A stretch of DNA of 60,000 nt from Takakia lepidozioides. Lineage: Eukaryota > Streptophyta > Takakiopsida > Takakiales > Takakiaceae. The notes beneath the pieces were generated by a model. The model searched no databases. It was not told where the DNA came from and saw only the letters and a program-made list of their open reading frames with translations. Made by a program: the position numbers and the translations under genes. Where the stretch lies: NCBI GenBank assembly GCA_030704615.1, contig CM060734.1:55694042-55754041 (forward strand). The letters are read 5' to 3'. Positions 46,240 to 58,470 of the stretch are shown piece after piece (the first letter of the stretch is position 1; every line of letters starts with the position of its first letter).

Positions 46240-49200
46240 CTATGCGGCCGTGTTCACAGCCAGCAGTTTTCCCCTGCCAATAGCAAACCCCCGAGTCCCA
46301 TCTGGCATGCGGGGTCCTGGTGGGGGCCTCCCCACAACTTCAGAAGAGAGAGAAGAGCTGGTCTGAGGAGGTGTCCCTGAGAGTTGATTCCGGCTGCCGT
46401 TAGTGCCAGGAAGGTGCTGACCTCGGGCCCGCCCTGCTCCTCGCCCACGTCCACGCCCTCTCCCTCTCTTTGCTCCACTATCTCTTTCATGGTTCCCCAG
46501 TTCATTAGGCTGGTCACCCAAATGTCAAAATTCCAATTAGAAATTCTCGAGGTACTCAGTCTTCCCAAAAACTGTTGCTAAAGTGGCAAGCAGAAAGCAC
46601 ACATGAGCAACTGGGCCATCTGTAACGTGAAACTGCACACATTCACCAAACAGCCCTCTTCTCAATTCGAGTGTGGTCTGCATGTCCATTAGAATGACTA
46701 CATGTCATAGAATGAAGCTCACCGTGATATCATCAGCCTGGTCAGCATGCTGCACTCCAGGATCCTCGTTACCTTTGTCCAATGGTCCATCTTCGTCCTC
46801 TCCCAAACTGCCAACTTCAAAACCATCCCCGTTCGCCTTCCGCCCCTTTTGGAAAGGAGGCTGTTGATAGCCATGCTTGCTTTGGAACTGCCATTTTGCC
46901 ATAAATGACCACTAATAAATCCACAAAAACTTCAGCACTTGGCAGGAGGTAGGTACTAGGTAGGTGTACCTTTTGTACACCTAGGTAGGTGCATAAGGCA
47001 CAAGACCAACAAAAATGCAAACCATTGCAACTTTCCTGCTTACCTCCCTTGTACCTCTCTCTACATGATGGCTGGTCCCCCAGCCCTATATCTGAGGTGG
47101 GAGTTCTTGCAGGTGCAAGCTACGGACATTACTGTGAGAACAACCCACCTGACATAAAGCCAACAATCCTATAATGAACCTACCGTCCGCCTCAGCAGCA
47201 GCCGCACACGGAGACCACTCCTCCAGTTCCGCTCATCTGTGAGCTCTGCCACCTGGCGCAGTTAATCACATGAGAAGACATGAAGATGTTAGTCTCTGAC
47301 ACTTTTTTCATATTAGTTGGTGGGAAAACATACGCCTTGAAGAAGACTGATCCTATGCGGACAGCCAACAACTGTAACTGATATAACAAATGTAGCTTGC
47401 AGGACACTCGGGGGTTGCAGCTTCGACTGAACTCCTCCATAAGCCAGGCCATGGACATTCTGCTGACATCCCTCTATTATTCAACATTGAAGACAAATAA
47501 CTCACAGCTTTCTCGGCCAGCTCAAGAGTTTCATACTCCACCAGTGCATGTAACTGCATGACGAATAACTTAGGATAAGTAGTTGCATGAATTGAAACCG
47601 CCACCCTCCAATTGGCATGAAAACAAACTCAAACGCGGCTCAAAGAGTAGAAAACAACCTCATTGAGCTTTACTAAGGGTAGCCAATAGCTTCGTAACTA
47701 TTTGACCAACCATAGAGCCAGAAGTTAAAAGCCCAAACCTTGTTGCTGATAATTATATCTGTCTTGGGATACTTGGCTGCACTTTGATTGGTGCCATTGG
47801 CTGCATCTGGGTGGCAGATACGAACCATCTTCACACTGCACACTCTCATAAACACTAAGCAGTCACAACCTACTCTGAAGCAACTGAGTAAAATTGGCAA
47901 GACTACTACTGCAATATTGGAAGATAATGCCTAGGGCCTTCAAATTTCAACCATCCCCACAACCAAAAGGCTGATGTCCTGTAAAACTAAATAATTGCAA
48001 CACATTGACTAGAGGGAATCTCATGCTCATGGCACAGATCACACTGCAAAATAAATTGAATTGCAATAAACACTCACTTCAGGAGAAAGAAGTAGGAGTT
48101 CAGTTCATGGATTACATGGTCTGAACTTTCTTCTACTTCCTGCGGCTGGTTACTATGTCGCCTACCAGTCCACGGCTCACTGTGGATGTCCAATGCAATC
48201 CACCAAGCATGCAAACACCCCTTTTAATCAGGTGGACAAGGAACAAAATGACTTCTCTCTTTGAGCCAGGGGTAGTTCACAACAAGGAAATACCAGTGGA
48301 GACAAGAACATACTTGCCCACTTTCCCAAACAATTGTTCCATGCTCTCAATCGAGTGATCCTCTGGCAAGTTTTCAGCTACCACAGTGCGCGACTGCACA
48401 AGTGCATTGAGGACCAAGTTAGCAAGAACTCTATGATATAGGCAACATACAAACAACTTAACCTTTCTTTAATTTATTTAACTTGAAACCAAATGACCAT
48501 AGCATGCTAAGTGCATCTCCTCCACTAAACGCTGCATGGAGCGCAAAATGTAAATTCTAGAAGTAAAAAGCCTGACAAAAAGTCCCACTAGTAGCCCTGT
48601 TGGAATATGTGCCATGATTGACACTAATGACGGCGAGGGACTCCTTGACCTGGCCGGTGGGGTATAAGGGGGACTAGATATAGGGGAAACCACTCGTGAA
48701 CGCTCGATGTCCGAAGAACTTTCAGTGTTCTCTCCTTCCCACTCTATCTTTCCCAAAATTCTAGTTTCTGAGTCTGACTCTGGACTCAATGCTGGGTTTT
48801 CCCTAGCAACTGATCACGGACGGCTTCTCTAGCCAGTCTTCTCTGTAACCTGGTGTCAAACGATATGCTATCCAGGCTTGGGAGTGTCTCTCTCGATCCT
48901 GAGCTAGACATACACTCACTGTTGTACCGACGAGGATTCTCCTGCCTCAGTCTGTACTGAAGGACCTATATTTCCTTGAACTACCATGTCAAGAATAGTT
49001 GCAGTAGGATGCAATCCTTGAGGAAGGAGTACCTGAACCTCCTCCACATCAACTTCTGGCAATGGATGGGCTCGCCGAACCTTTTTCCCGTCATCACTGA
49101 CCACCTACACTTACAAAAAGCACAATGAAGTGCACATCACAATTGTTTACTATCATAAAAAGTAACTGAGACGGCTCAAGTCACCTGAGAGGGAGTTAAA

Positions 49201-51425
49201 TGGCCAAACAAGCTGAAATAGTGCAGGGTTCCACACTAGACTTGCAAAAAGCTAATCCTGGCACTACCACAATATCCAAGAATAATAGAGACACAAAAGC
49301 AACGTGTCTGGAAAGAATGTACTTTCCACTCATATTGCTACACAAAATATCCATTAATCCACCTAAAGCTTTTTGGTGAAGGTGCTACTTCTTATACTAC
49401 TGTGACACAAACTCACCAACTGTGTTGAATTGCGGAGAACAGCAGCAACAACTCCATGGTTCTTCACCAGATTCTTAATCTTTCTGAATGATGCCACCAC
49501 TGGAATGGGAACTGCAACAAAAACACACCACAATTCACTGCTTCTCTCCCTGTTCTACAACCAGCATACTTAATGGTAGGAGTGGACGAAGCTTCAACAC
49601 AACATGAATTGATGATTTCAGCTTGAGATGGAACTAACAGACAACCTCTACCAAAAATCAGAGAACATGTAAATGAAGTCTTAGCAGATTTGTTAATAAT
49701 AGTTCTGATTGTTGATGTCCACTCTCAAAGTCCTCTGCCAGAAGATAAAGCATTGAGACAAAAAAATAGAAAATAAAAAATAGTAGACAGAGCCAACATA
49801 CCAAATCCCTCTGGATCCTTCTTCACAAACTTCAGTAGGTAGTTGTCAGTTGGTAGGTTTGTATCACTGAAGTAAAACTCCACCTGTAACACCATCACAC
49901 ACAACTCATCAAACTTCCCACAGCCAAGAACAAAGAGGAAAATGAACCGAAGTGGCTATATTTCACCATGCTACTTCTAGACAGGTCTCTGACAGAATGA
50001 GAACCAAATGAATGTAAGAAAATTTGAAGGATGTGAGAAGATACACTAACAATATGCTGAGAATATGGACGGCGCACACATAAAGATAAGCTGGAGGACA
50101 TTATCAGTTTCTATCATTATACAGGCTTAGCAACATAATTAGCTTTAAGCTGCTGAATCATCCCACTAACAGATTGTCCATATGGATACCTATAACAAAG
50201 TAACTCTACTCGGACAAAACTAATTACACTGCACAAGTCTGTTGTTCAGTCTCCCAGTGAGCAGTAGAAGCTTAGATACTGCCTGCTTGGGAACTAGCAC
50301 AACCACATGGCCTGTGTCGGAACATGTGGAGTAAAATATGAGATGAGAGCAGTTAGAGCAGTTTGCTTTGTTTGATAGCTTTCCACAGTAATGAACCGTC
50401 CATGACTGTCAATTGGCTTGAAGAGAAGCCTTCCCAATCATGTAGATGCTTGAGGCAGGATTTGGAGTAGGTAAGTGATGAGAATTGGCCTGAAAACAAC
50501 TCCTCATAATGGAGCATAAATTTTACTAAAAAAATATCATCATATTCTTTATATAAGAGGACAGACGTTGTGCATAATTAGGAACCGGCCAATTGCAGGG
50601 CACAGTTCCTCACCGTGGAAATATTTCGATTAAAAACTCTGACATGTACTATCCAGCCTTGGTCATATGTCAATTTAGGCTCATACTGAAGCCTCTTCGA
50701 CAAAGAGACTCGCAGATCCATTCACACACTTGCTTTCATACAGGAAGGCAGAACAGAACTTGAACATGAATTTGAAAACTACGCTGAAAATCCTTCGGTC
50801 TGTGGTCGGGAAAATCTAAGTGCTGAGTTAGATGAAAACAGACATTAGAAAAAAGGAAGGGGAAATCATGCACAGACCATACCTGCTTCATAATTTTAGC
50901 CTTCAGCTCCTCACTAAGAACAGGCTTTGGAGGCGGGCCAGCGGCTACTTGTTCCTGCCCTACGATCACATCTCCACCATCAACTGCAGGTACCAGATCT
51001 ACTGCGGGAGGTGACCCCGTAGCCACCACGGGCACGGGAAGTGGCACAATTTGGTGCTCAGGCAAAGGAGGAGTGCCAACGACTGGAATTGAAATTGGTG
51101 AAGCCTGCAGAACCGAAGGAGGAGAGAGCCCTAGCCCTTGCAAGCATCCCGGAAGCGAACTGGAGAGGGTAGTGATGCTCTTAGGAACGAATTCCGGTGC
51201 CTTGGCATTCAATTTGCTCCCCGACAACGAGCGGCTCAGAACCTGTGGACCTAAACCAGCATCCATCTTCCCACCTTCATCAGATCCTGACGATGAACAC
51301 ACTGACGCACTTAACATAGTCGGACGTACCACATCCATTGGAGCTGACGGCCCGACGGGGCCGGAGAGAGGGGCGCCAGCCCTGCTTATCATTACCACAG
51401 AGGGACCCGGATCCATGGCAACCAT
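46240..51425 (-). CDS. LARP6: La-related protein 6 (LARP6) with PAM2 motif
   Basis: Ten exons, 50883-51425, 49802-49883, 49417-49511, 48928-49104, 48314-48393, 47739-47835, 47506-47553, 47184-47252, 46723-46887 and 46240-46509, close in phase to 541 aa. Order of parts: a low-complexity N-terminus; a PAM2-like motif SKLNAKAPEFVP (70-81), expected to bind the MLLE domain of poly(A)-binding protein; a La motif (about 167-257: LSEELKAKIMKQVEFYFSDT, NLPTDNYLLKFV, GVVAAVLRNS); and an RRM-like domain (300-397: TVVAENLPEDHS, NVKMVRICHP, LHALVEYETLELAEKA, LRVRLLLRRT). It ends with an RGRGRGRG basic stretch and a C-terminal SUZ-C box (PRMPDGTRGFAIGRGK). It binds RNA and is thought to control translation or storage of mRNAs. 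The donor after exon 4 (gtacaa) is weak, but it is the one that keeps phase. The start is the first ATG of the open frame. Confidence 0.93.
48478..48912 (-). other. Unexplained nearly open stretch in LARP6 intron 4
   Basis: Directly downstream of exon 4 the - strand reads MSSSGSRETLPSLDS...RLQRRLAREAVRDQ and, after one stop in the same frame, SPESDSETRILGKIEWEGE, SSDIERSRVVSPISSPPYTP and a hydrophobic C-part, for about 145 codons in all. The composition is protein-like (acidic/Ser-rich, then Pro-rich). It could be an alternative exon, retained intron coding, or a gag-like transposon fragment. I do not recognise it. Confidence 0.35.
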
Positions 51426-51760
51426 TGCTGCCCCTGCAGCACGAGCGCACCGGCGGCATGGCCTGCTTAGCCTCGGCCTTGGCTCATCATCGCCATGCTC
51501 ATCTAGATCCCCTGCCTCGCCCCTCCCTCATCACGCCCCGCTCTCTCTCCTCCCCCTCTTCTCTCTTCCTTCCCCTCTTCTCTCCCCCTCCTCTCTCTTG
51601 CCCCAAGAAAGCCCCCACTTGGCCGCAACCGCGTGCAAAACCGAGCGTCAAAACGAGCGTAAAACCGAGCGTAATGGACTGAACTGCGCGGAGATCGCCA
51701 AACTGTAACGTACCAAACCGCGCGCTCAACCGTGCGTGTGGGCCCGGTTGACCCGTCGGA
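51426..51760 (-). promoter_or_regulatory. LARP6 leader/promoter with GA-rich tract
   Basis: Bases 51530-51612 are almost purely pyrimidine on the + strand, hence GA-rich on the coding strand, 105-190 bp upstream of the ATG. Such purine tracts are common in plant 5' UTRs and core promoters and may bind GAGA-type (BPC) factors. The long frames on both strands here are low-complexity artefacts. Confidence 0.5.
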
Positions 51761-53879
51761 CGGAATGGATTTATACATAATAAGTGGCATAAGTGGCAGT
51801 CTCTCCGAAGCTTCTAGAGGTTTGTCGTTTGTCCTGTATCCACCTGAACGAACGACAAATATGAACGATAACTGACGGGCTGACGGATGTGAAGGCAAGG
51901 TAAGCGAACGACAGATGGACGAAGAGACGACGAATGGTATGTTCAGTATATAACGGTCTTTTCTAGGTTTCGTAAGTTGTGCTTCTATGGACTCTCTCAG
52001 CTGGGGTTGCTCGAGTAGCAGGTGATACAGATGCAGCAGTTCTGCTGTTGGAGTGTTTAGACTTTGATATGGTGGTCGTAGTCTTGGGAGGCGGTGTATG
52101 TAGTTAGTAAATGCGCTATTCTGCATGTTTTTTCTTGTAATGTTGTGGCAAGGAATGAAGTATGTTGACAATGAACTTATTAATGCGCTGTGGTAGAGGA
52201 AGGTAGATGGTGATGATGTGGGAGAGGAAGGTAGAGGTTTTTCTTGGCACTTGGGAAGTAGGGTCCTTTTTTGACTTTTTTGGCTTCTGCAGGGATTCCT
52301 GGATCATCAAGTATGCATTAGGGTTGCAGGAGTTTGTTTTGAAGTGTTTTGATTTGCTGTATGCTGGAAGGTAGAGTATACAAGGTTTGCAGTGACAGAC
52401 GTTATGATGTTCTGGCTAGCAGATGCTTGTGTAAGGGCCTTCTATACGAAAGCTGAAAAGCATATCACAATCACATCTGTGTGTGATATGCCCAGCAGTT
52501 AGACCCCGACGAGGCCAGGGCTTCAGGCTCAGCCTCGAGAATATGAAAGTTGGTGAATAGAGGTGCAGGGGTTTTGTTCTTGATGGTCATGAAGTGGGTG
52601 GCTACAAGGACCTCACCATCCATCTTGTAGGGGGAGTTGATGGGCAAGTGAAGAGTGAAGTATCATTCACCTTAGTCGCCAAGGGAAGTCCACGAGGCCA
52701 TCTGCCTGCCACGGAACCCAGTGATGATAAAAGTCTTAACCACACTGAAGGCAGGGTACTGACATGGTTGCATTGCTGATCACTTCCTTTATCACCCCAG
52801 TGTCTGTCCTCCATCAAGGCTAGGGAATCCTACTATCACTGAGGTTAACAATCTGTGTCAGATTGATTTCTAGTGTGTTATGGTTCGTTGGTCTTGATAT
52901 TGGTGAGGGCTGGGGTGAAGAAGCGGAGTTTCTGTAGTGTAAAAGCCTGTTAGATGCCCAAATGTGGAAAACCTGGCCTTGTCTGAGGGTTCATCACATA
53001 CGTGAGATACGTTGGGTATGATCCCTACGTTATGTACTCTCGTATGAGGTATAATTACTTGTGGGCAAGTAATTTTTTTTCATATAGAATCTATTTGTCC
53101 AGAACTTTTGTCATTCTGAATTTTAGGATGTTTTGTAAGTTTGGAACTAGGGCTCCTTCACAAATTATGAGCTGAGAGTTGATGGGGCTGGTCACATGAG
53201 GAATTGCACTGTAGGTATGCAAGTGATGCAGTTGTCCAAGTCAATACCCACTCTTGGAAGCAACTTAAAGCTTTTGAATCCAATCTAGGGGTGGTTGCAA
53301 GAGAAGTAGATAATCTACAAGTTTCGCTGGTTTTCACAATGGCTGCATGGATTATCTATTCTGTAAAGAGAGCTTTACCAATTTGTTGAATATTACCCCA
53401 GCACTTAGACTCTAGTCAGTTGTAGTGTCATCTGGGGGTTGTGAATGCATGATTTTAAGATTCCTCTCTCATTTGAGGAGAGGCCTGGGAGTGAGTGAAG
53501 ATGATATGAGTGTGCCTGGAGAAGTCCTTGTACAGAGGGTAGATACAAAGGTCACTGTGTGGGAGGAAGTACTCCAGAAGACAGTTTCAAATGTTTTTGT
53601 GCCATGCTGCTCATCCTCAATGAGTCCTGACCTGTCTCAACAACACACAACACAAGTTGATCTTCAGACAGAAGCCTGTACAAACTTATAGCTCATTTGA
53701 TCATTCTTGGTGATTTTCCTTTTTGGGGAGTAGATCTGATGTAGGTGGTGTTTACTAGCACAGTGCAACTTCACCCCTTCACTCCACCCATCATTTGCTC
53801 TTAAATCTCGAAAGCCTCCCTACCACTCCCTTGCTAAGCACATCCAGCAATCATTGCACTCCAAGTTACCACATTTCAT
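51761..53879. other. Intergenic DNA
   Basis: No gene recognised. Bases 52490-52600 carry a partial copy of repeat family B (gcccagcagttagacccc, gcctcgag, ggtgaatagaggtgcagg). The + frame 53204-53389 reads RYASDAVVQVNTHSWKQLKA, with balanced composition, but has no family match. 52860-53150 is AT-rich. Confidence 0.4.
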
Positions 53880-54577
53880 TGAGCCATATTGTCACTTGAC
53901 GCGAATCCTTTATGCTCCTGCACTTGGCATACAGGGCAGTTTCCAGGATGAGATCTGCTGCAATGCTAGCTTTGATGATGTCAGCATGGACATCTTTACC
54001 TTTGTGCAGGAATCCTAGGCCAGCACATGCATTGAGAGTGCAAACAAATGTGCCCTTGTTCAGGGCGTCGGCCCTTCCAGTACCATTTGCTCATAGAATG
54101 TGCTTTGGATGATGTAAGTATGTACTTGCTTTCCTGTTGCTAAATCTTTCCTTTTGATGCATTCTTGCAAGAGAGATGGAAGTATTGGAGTATTGGAGTC
54201 TGCCTTGTTGGTTGAAGAGTGTTCAATGCCTCCTTCAGTCCCTGCCTCAGAAATAGTACAAAGATGTCAGAAGAGTTATCAAGCCCACCACACAACTGTG
54301 GCTGATTCAGCTGAGCCATCCTGCATGATTGAAAAGTTTTAGCTACAAACTTTACAGTCAATCTATACATGGTACATCTCAAAGCTCCTAGATGCGTCAA
54401 GGAAAAACCTGGGGTCAAGCTCCTTCCTCCATTTACAGAAACTATTGTCATCGTCTTCTTTAAGAGCAGACTACCAATTTGACCTGTATAAGTTGACACC
54501 CTTAACATCATTGAAGCAATACCCCTTGTAGACTTGACCTGAAGCTCCATGGTGTACATCAACATCGAAACAATCAC
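53880..54577 (-). pseudogene. PPR gene relic 1 (PCMP type)
   Basis: On the - strand, 54150-54290 reads FLRQGLKEALNTLQ and, after a shift, LQYFHLSCKNASKGK, matching the N-terminal 'G.LKEAL..L ... LLQ.C...KAL.EGK' region of plant PPR proteins. Then 53890-54090 in another frame reads NKGTFVCTLNACAGLGFLHK, GKDVHADIIKASIAADLILE and TALYAKCRSIKDSRQV, a typical PPR P/L/S unit. Frames differ and most repeats are missing, so this is a dead, internally deleted copy. Confidence 0.7.
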
Positions 54578-56135
54578 CAGATTTTGCTCGAGCTTGTAGT
54601 ATTGCAGATAGCTCTGCTTTCACCCAAGGATGGTTAATCCACCAGCTCTCAATTCAAAGCACCTCCCTTGTACCCTTATATCTGAAATCCGGTGAGCTTG
54701 GACTGATCTTTGGAAACCAAGTAATGTGCAGCTGAGCCACCATAGCTTCAACGACAGCCTTGCATTGACCAGCTTACGACCACCAGGTCCTGGAATCTTT
54801 CTGGCTGCGCCCTCATAAGAGCACCCCTGCACAATGACATACTCCAAAGACAAGCAGCGGAAAATGCAATGAGAAGTTCAGAATCGTACAGTGGATTGAA
54901 TGCTTTACATACTGGCAATGACCATTTCCATTGAAAAGACCAGTTCAAGGAATCTTATTACTTGTATTCGATACTCATCAAAAAGCATATGATGGTTACC
55001 CACTTCAGACTGTGAGTAGATTGTGAACTTTGTATTCCAAGAAAGATGATCCAGAAGATGAGAGTAGGTGGTAGAGATAGAAAGGGACATAAAACATTGA
55101 AGGAACTTGCAGAAGACAACTTGCATCCACAAACACCATGAAGAATTTTTTTATCAGTCGCCATATCTCAGTATGCTTCCACAATTTTCCATCCAGTCAT
55201 TGACGAGTTGAAAGAAGTTTAGAAATGCAAACATGGGGAGACCAAATTGAAGATTGGTTGACAAATTTCCATTGATTGTGATGCAATGCCTCTGTGCACC
55301 CAAAAATCTGTCACTCCATCCTTTGACACCACAAGCAAGTGACGATTTTGTAGAATGTGAGGCAGATTCCTAAGACAGCCCCAACATCGTAACAGTGGTG
55401 TGGATTAGTATACGAATGCCATGAACACGGGCATATGCTTGTACTAGTACCCTGCAGAACTGCAGCTCCACTTTTAAAACTCAGGCATGATGTAGGGAAC
55501 TATCAAAACCAAGACTCCTCAATTTGCAAGCCTCTATAGAGGCATCAACATGTATCCCGAGCTGGATGTGGCAGAAATTCGCCCTCTGACCATCCAGTCT
55601 TTCCCGCCGTATTTGGGGATCCTCCTTTTGAACCTTCTCTGGAGCTGGATGTCTAACCTTCTTGATTTGACAACTCCTTCACCCAAACTGTTTATTGCAA
55701 TTCATCAACCTGCTCTGCATTGAGGCTTCCAGGTCTGCATTGACTTCACTGCTGCTGTTTTTTGTTCGTTCACAAAATTGTGATCATCCCCATGTGCAGC
55801 CCCATGTGCAGCCCACAAGGAGTGCACAAGTGGTTGTTGCCTCAAGGAGAAAGATATTTTCTTTCAATCTACAAGAGGGACATATTTTGACATTCTGCCC
55901 TTGTGCTTGAAGTAACACACTTCTTTCATGAATGTTGCTGGTTTCACCAGATATCTCCTCAGAGCAACCAACCCCATCTTTGAAGTGGTGAAGGCGGTTC
56001 GTATACTAACTGGTCACCCAACCGAGATGAATCTTGCCCAAAAGAAATCTCCAGTTTCACACTGTGCTGGCAAAAGGACCATTGTTTTTGCTCCTACTCC
56101 AACTCAAAAGTGTTTTGGTACATATCCGGCCTCCT
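54578..56135. other. Intergenic DNA between PPR relics
   Basis: No gene recognised. A small direct duplication, gcccatgtgcag, lies near 55792-55815. Frames on either strand lack PPR or other motifs except at the flanks. Confidence 0.4.
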
Positions 56136-56378
56136 TCACCCAGACCATCTCTGCAGCTCAGCATAGATTCCCTCATGCACGGGTATTGACCACAAGGTAG
56201 CTGGACTCTTGCTCCTTTTACACCTGTCCTCCTTCAGTTTCCTTTTCCTCCCTGCGAGCTGCAGTATAGATGTTTGACAGCAACACATAAGTTGCAGAGT
56301 GCTGCAATTCCAACTTAGAAGGCATTTTTCCCTAAGTATCTGCTGCATCACCATTTCCCCTTCACACGTATCAGGCAA
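56136..56378 (-). pseudogene. PPR E-domain fragment
   Basis: Around 56225-56310 the - strand reads LELQHSATYVLLSNIYTAAR, the E-domain signature of PCMP PPR proteins (LELDP.NSA.YVLLSNIYAAAG). No PPR units flank it, and stops lie on both sides. The DNA is similar to 56690-56845, so it is a second copy of the end of relic 2. Confidence 0.7.
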
Positions 56379-56749
56379 GGCACTTTTCTTTCATGCATGT
56401 TGCTTGTTTCACCAGTAATCCCCACAAGAACAAACCCCATATTGGGCAGTTGGTGTCCCCTACAACAACTGCTCGCTCAACCATCTTCGAGATGAGGTCA
56501 GGTGGCAGTCACCATATATATACTCAAAGGTTCTTACGATATGGATGGGTGTAGGGGGCATGCTAATGAAACCAAAAGCCATGGCCAGCTTGTCACTGTG
56601 GTAACAAAGGTAAGTCTCCTTTTGCTCCTATTTGTAGATGCAATTTATCTTCTACACCAAATGTATGGACCAGGTTGTTGATCTCAATCAAGCTACATCC
56701 TGGCTCCTTGCTCACACCTATCTCCTCCATCGTTTTTCCTCATCTTTGC

Positions 56750-57360
56750 TTTATCTTACTACCTGCCAGCCGCAGCATAGACGTTGGATAGCAGCACATA
56801 AGTTAGGGAGTGCTGTGGATCCCACTGGAGAAGGCACTTTGCTGCACGTTCTACTAGATCCACATTGCCATAAATTCGGGAGGGACCAAGCAAGGCCCAC
56901 ATGGTGCTTGGTCCCCCCAGACCCATCGTCTGGTTTCATGGGGATTTTATTAATGCAGTCTTGTTCCTCGCCCAATCGCCCTCCACGGGCAAGGAGGTCA
57001 ACCATACAGCCAACATGGACCTTGTCAGGAATCACCCCTTCGCTGATCATCTGCCCATAATATTTTCAAAGACTTCTCACCCACACCCAAGCTTGGCATA
57101 ACCTGCTATCATCATAGTCCATGTAAGCAAATCTCGTTCAGGCATTTTCTCAAACACTGGATGTGCATTCACCATGCTCCCACACTTGTCGTACATCTTG
57201 ACAAGTGTATTTCTTAGAAAAATGTTAGGCCTGAGTCCGCTTTGGATAATATGGGCGTGCACCTGCTTTCCCTTTGCTGCATAATTCGTTTTGATGCACT
57301 CCTGTGAGACAAAGACGTGCATACTGGTGTCTGCCAGAATGCATACATGGTTCAAAATCT
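56750..57360 (-). pseudogene. PPR gene relic 2 (PCMP type, frameshifted, internally deleted)
   Basis: From high to low coordinates the - strand reads ADTSMHVFVSQECIKTN, AAKGKQVHAHIIQSGLRPNI, FLRNTLVKMYDKCGSM and FEKMPERDLLTWTMMIAGYA, which are one PPR S/P unit. After a stop/frameshift near 57085 it jumps to IPDKVHVGCMVDLLARGGRL and INKIPMKPD, the last PPR-E1 region. It then shifts frame again to RIYGNVDLVERAAKCLLQWD and TYVLLSNVYAAAGR, the E domain. A normal gene has roughly ten more PPR units between the first two blocks, so the copy is dead. PCMP PPR proteins act in organellar RNA processing or editing. Confidence 0.85.
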
Positions 57361-58470
57361 GCAGAACCTCTTGGACTCCTCCAGCCTTCTGCAGTGTCCA
57401 TGGGAAACCACAAGTGCCAAAAGAGTTCCGTTAGCTGCCTCTGTTGGTCCCCTTTCAACACCCCTGGTGATGGTGGAGATGCTTTTCCTGCGCCATTCTG
57501 ATGTCCACCAAACCACTGTGTCTGGTTCAACCCTGGTGTCCTGCATGAAAGAACGATCCAAACATGTAAACCTCGTCAGCTTCCCACTGCCCAATTCTCT
57601 GTTGAGGGGTGTAGTTCTGACACGGAGATAGTTATTATCTTCCAATCGACATGTCACTGAGAAATGCAAAATGGACTTTCTCTACGTTCCTCTGGTTGGA
57701 AAAAACCGCAGTTCCAGGACAATTATGGGTGTCCGCTGATATAGGGTCATTGGAATGTGTGTCACAAATTCGATCGTTCAACATCTACATCAAGGATTGA
57801 GCTCAAAATGCTTGCACCTCTTGCGAATTGAAGCCACATCATTAACAAGCACTCTCATAATGACGGGAATTCTGGTGGTATCTACATATCAAGGATTGAG
57901 CTCCAATTTCTTGCACCTCTTGGCAATTGAAGCTAGATTCCGTGGTGTACGAAACAGGTTCTTTCATAACCCTCACCTTGACAAAATTCTGGTGGGATAT
58001 CCCTAAGACAGGGTACCCACACGGATTATGGCCGCGGAAAACATAGATACCCATATCTCAGTGAAAATATTAAAAGACTACAGTCAACGAAATCATATTG
58101 GACTCGATTAAAATAAGCAGACGAATCTGGCAACGGCTTCTGAACAGTAATCCATTAGCTTCAATCTACCTCTAGATTTCATACCAGATTCTTCTCCTAA
58201 CCCATGCCAAGGGCGCGGTGGTTCTTGCATGTCTGGACAGACCGCAGTTAAGTAGGGTAGGAAGCTCCACACGAGGAAGAGCGAGAAGAGCGAGGACTCA
58301 GGAGAGAGGAGATGGTTCCTAACGGATATACTCACCGTTACCCAGCCCTCGGTCTCAAGAATCCACGCCGTTACCGTATAACCTCTGTTAACCAGCCCAA
58401 CCTGTTGTCGAGAAACAGCGACCGGCAGTCACCAGTCGCTTGCAAGTTCGGGCGGCCGGTCGATGCGTCA
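57361..58470. other. Intergenic DNA with a short direct duplication
   Basis: No gene recognised. Two similar segments of about 55 bp lie at 57780-57837 and 57877-57933, sharing caaggattgagctc, cttgcacctcttg and aattgaagc. On the - strand they encode KRCK(K/H)-type peptides reminiscent of LRR F-box proteins, but this is too short to call. Confidence 0.4.

Noticed and set aside
51073-51708. 211-aa + strand frame opposite LARP6 exon 1
   Set aside because: Antisense to the well-supported LARP6 first exon and its leader; low-complexity Ser/Pro/Leu composition.
57780-57933. LRR gene from the duplicated 55-bp segments
   Set aside because: Only one short LRR-like peptide per copy followed by stops; insufficient for a gene call.
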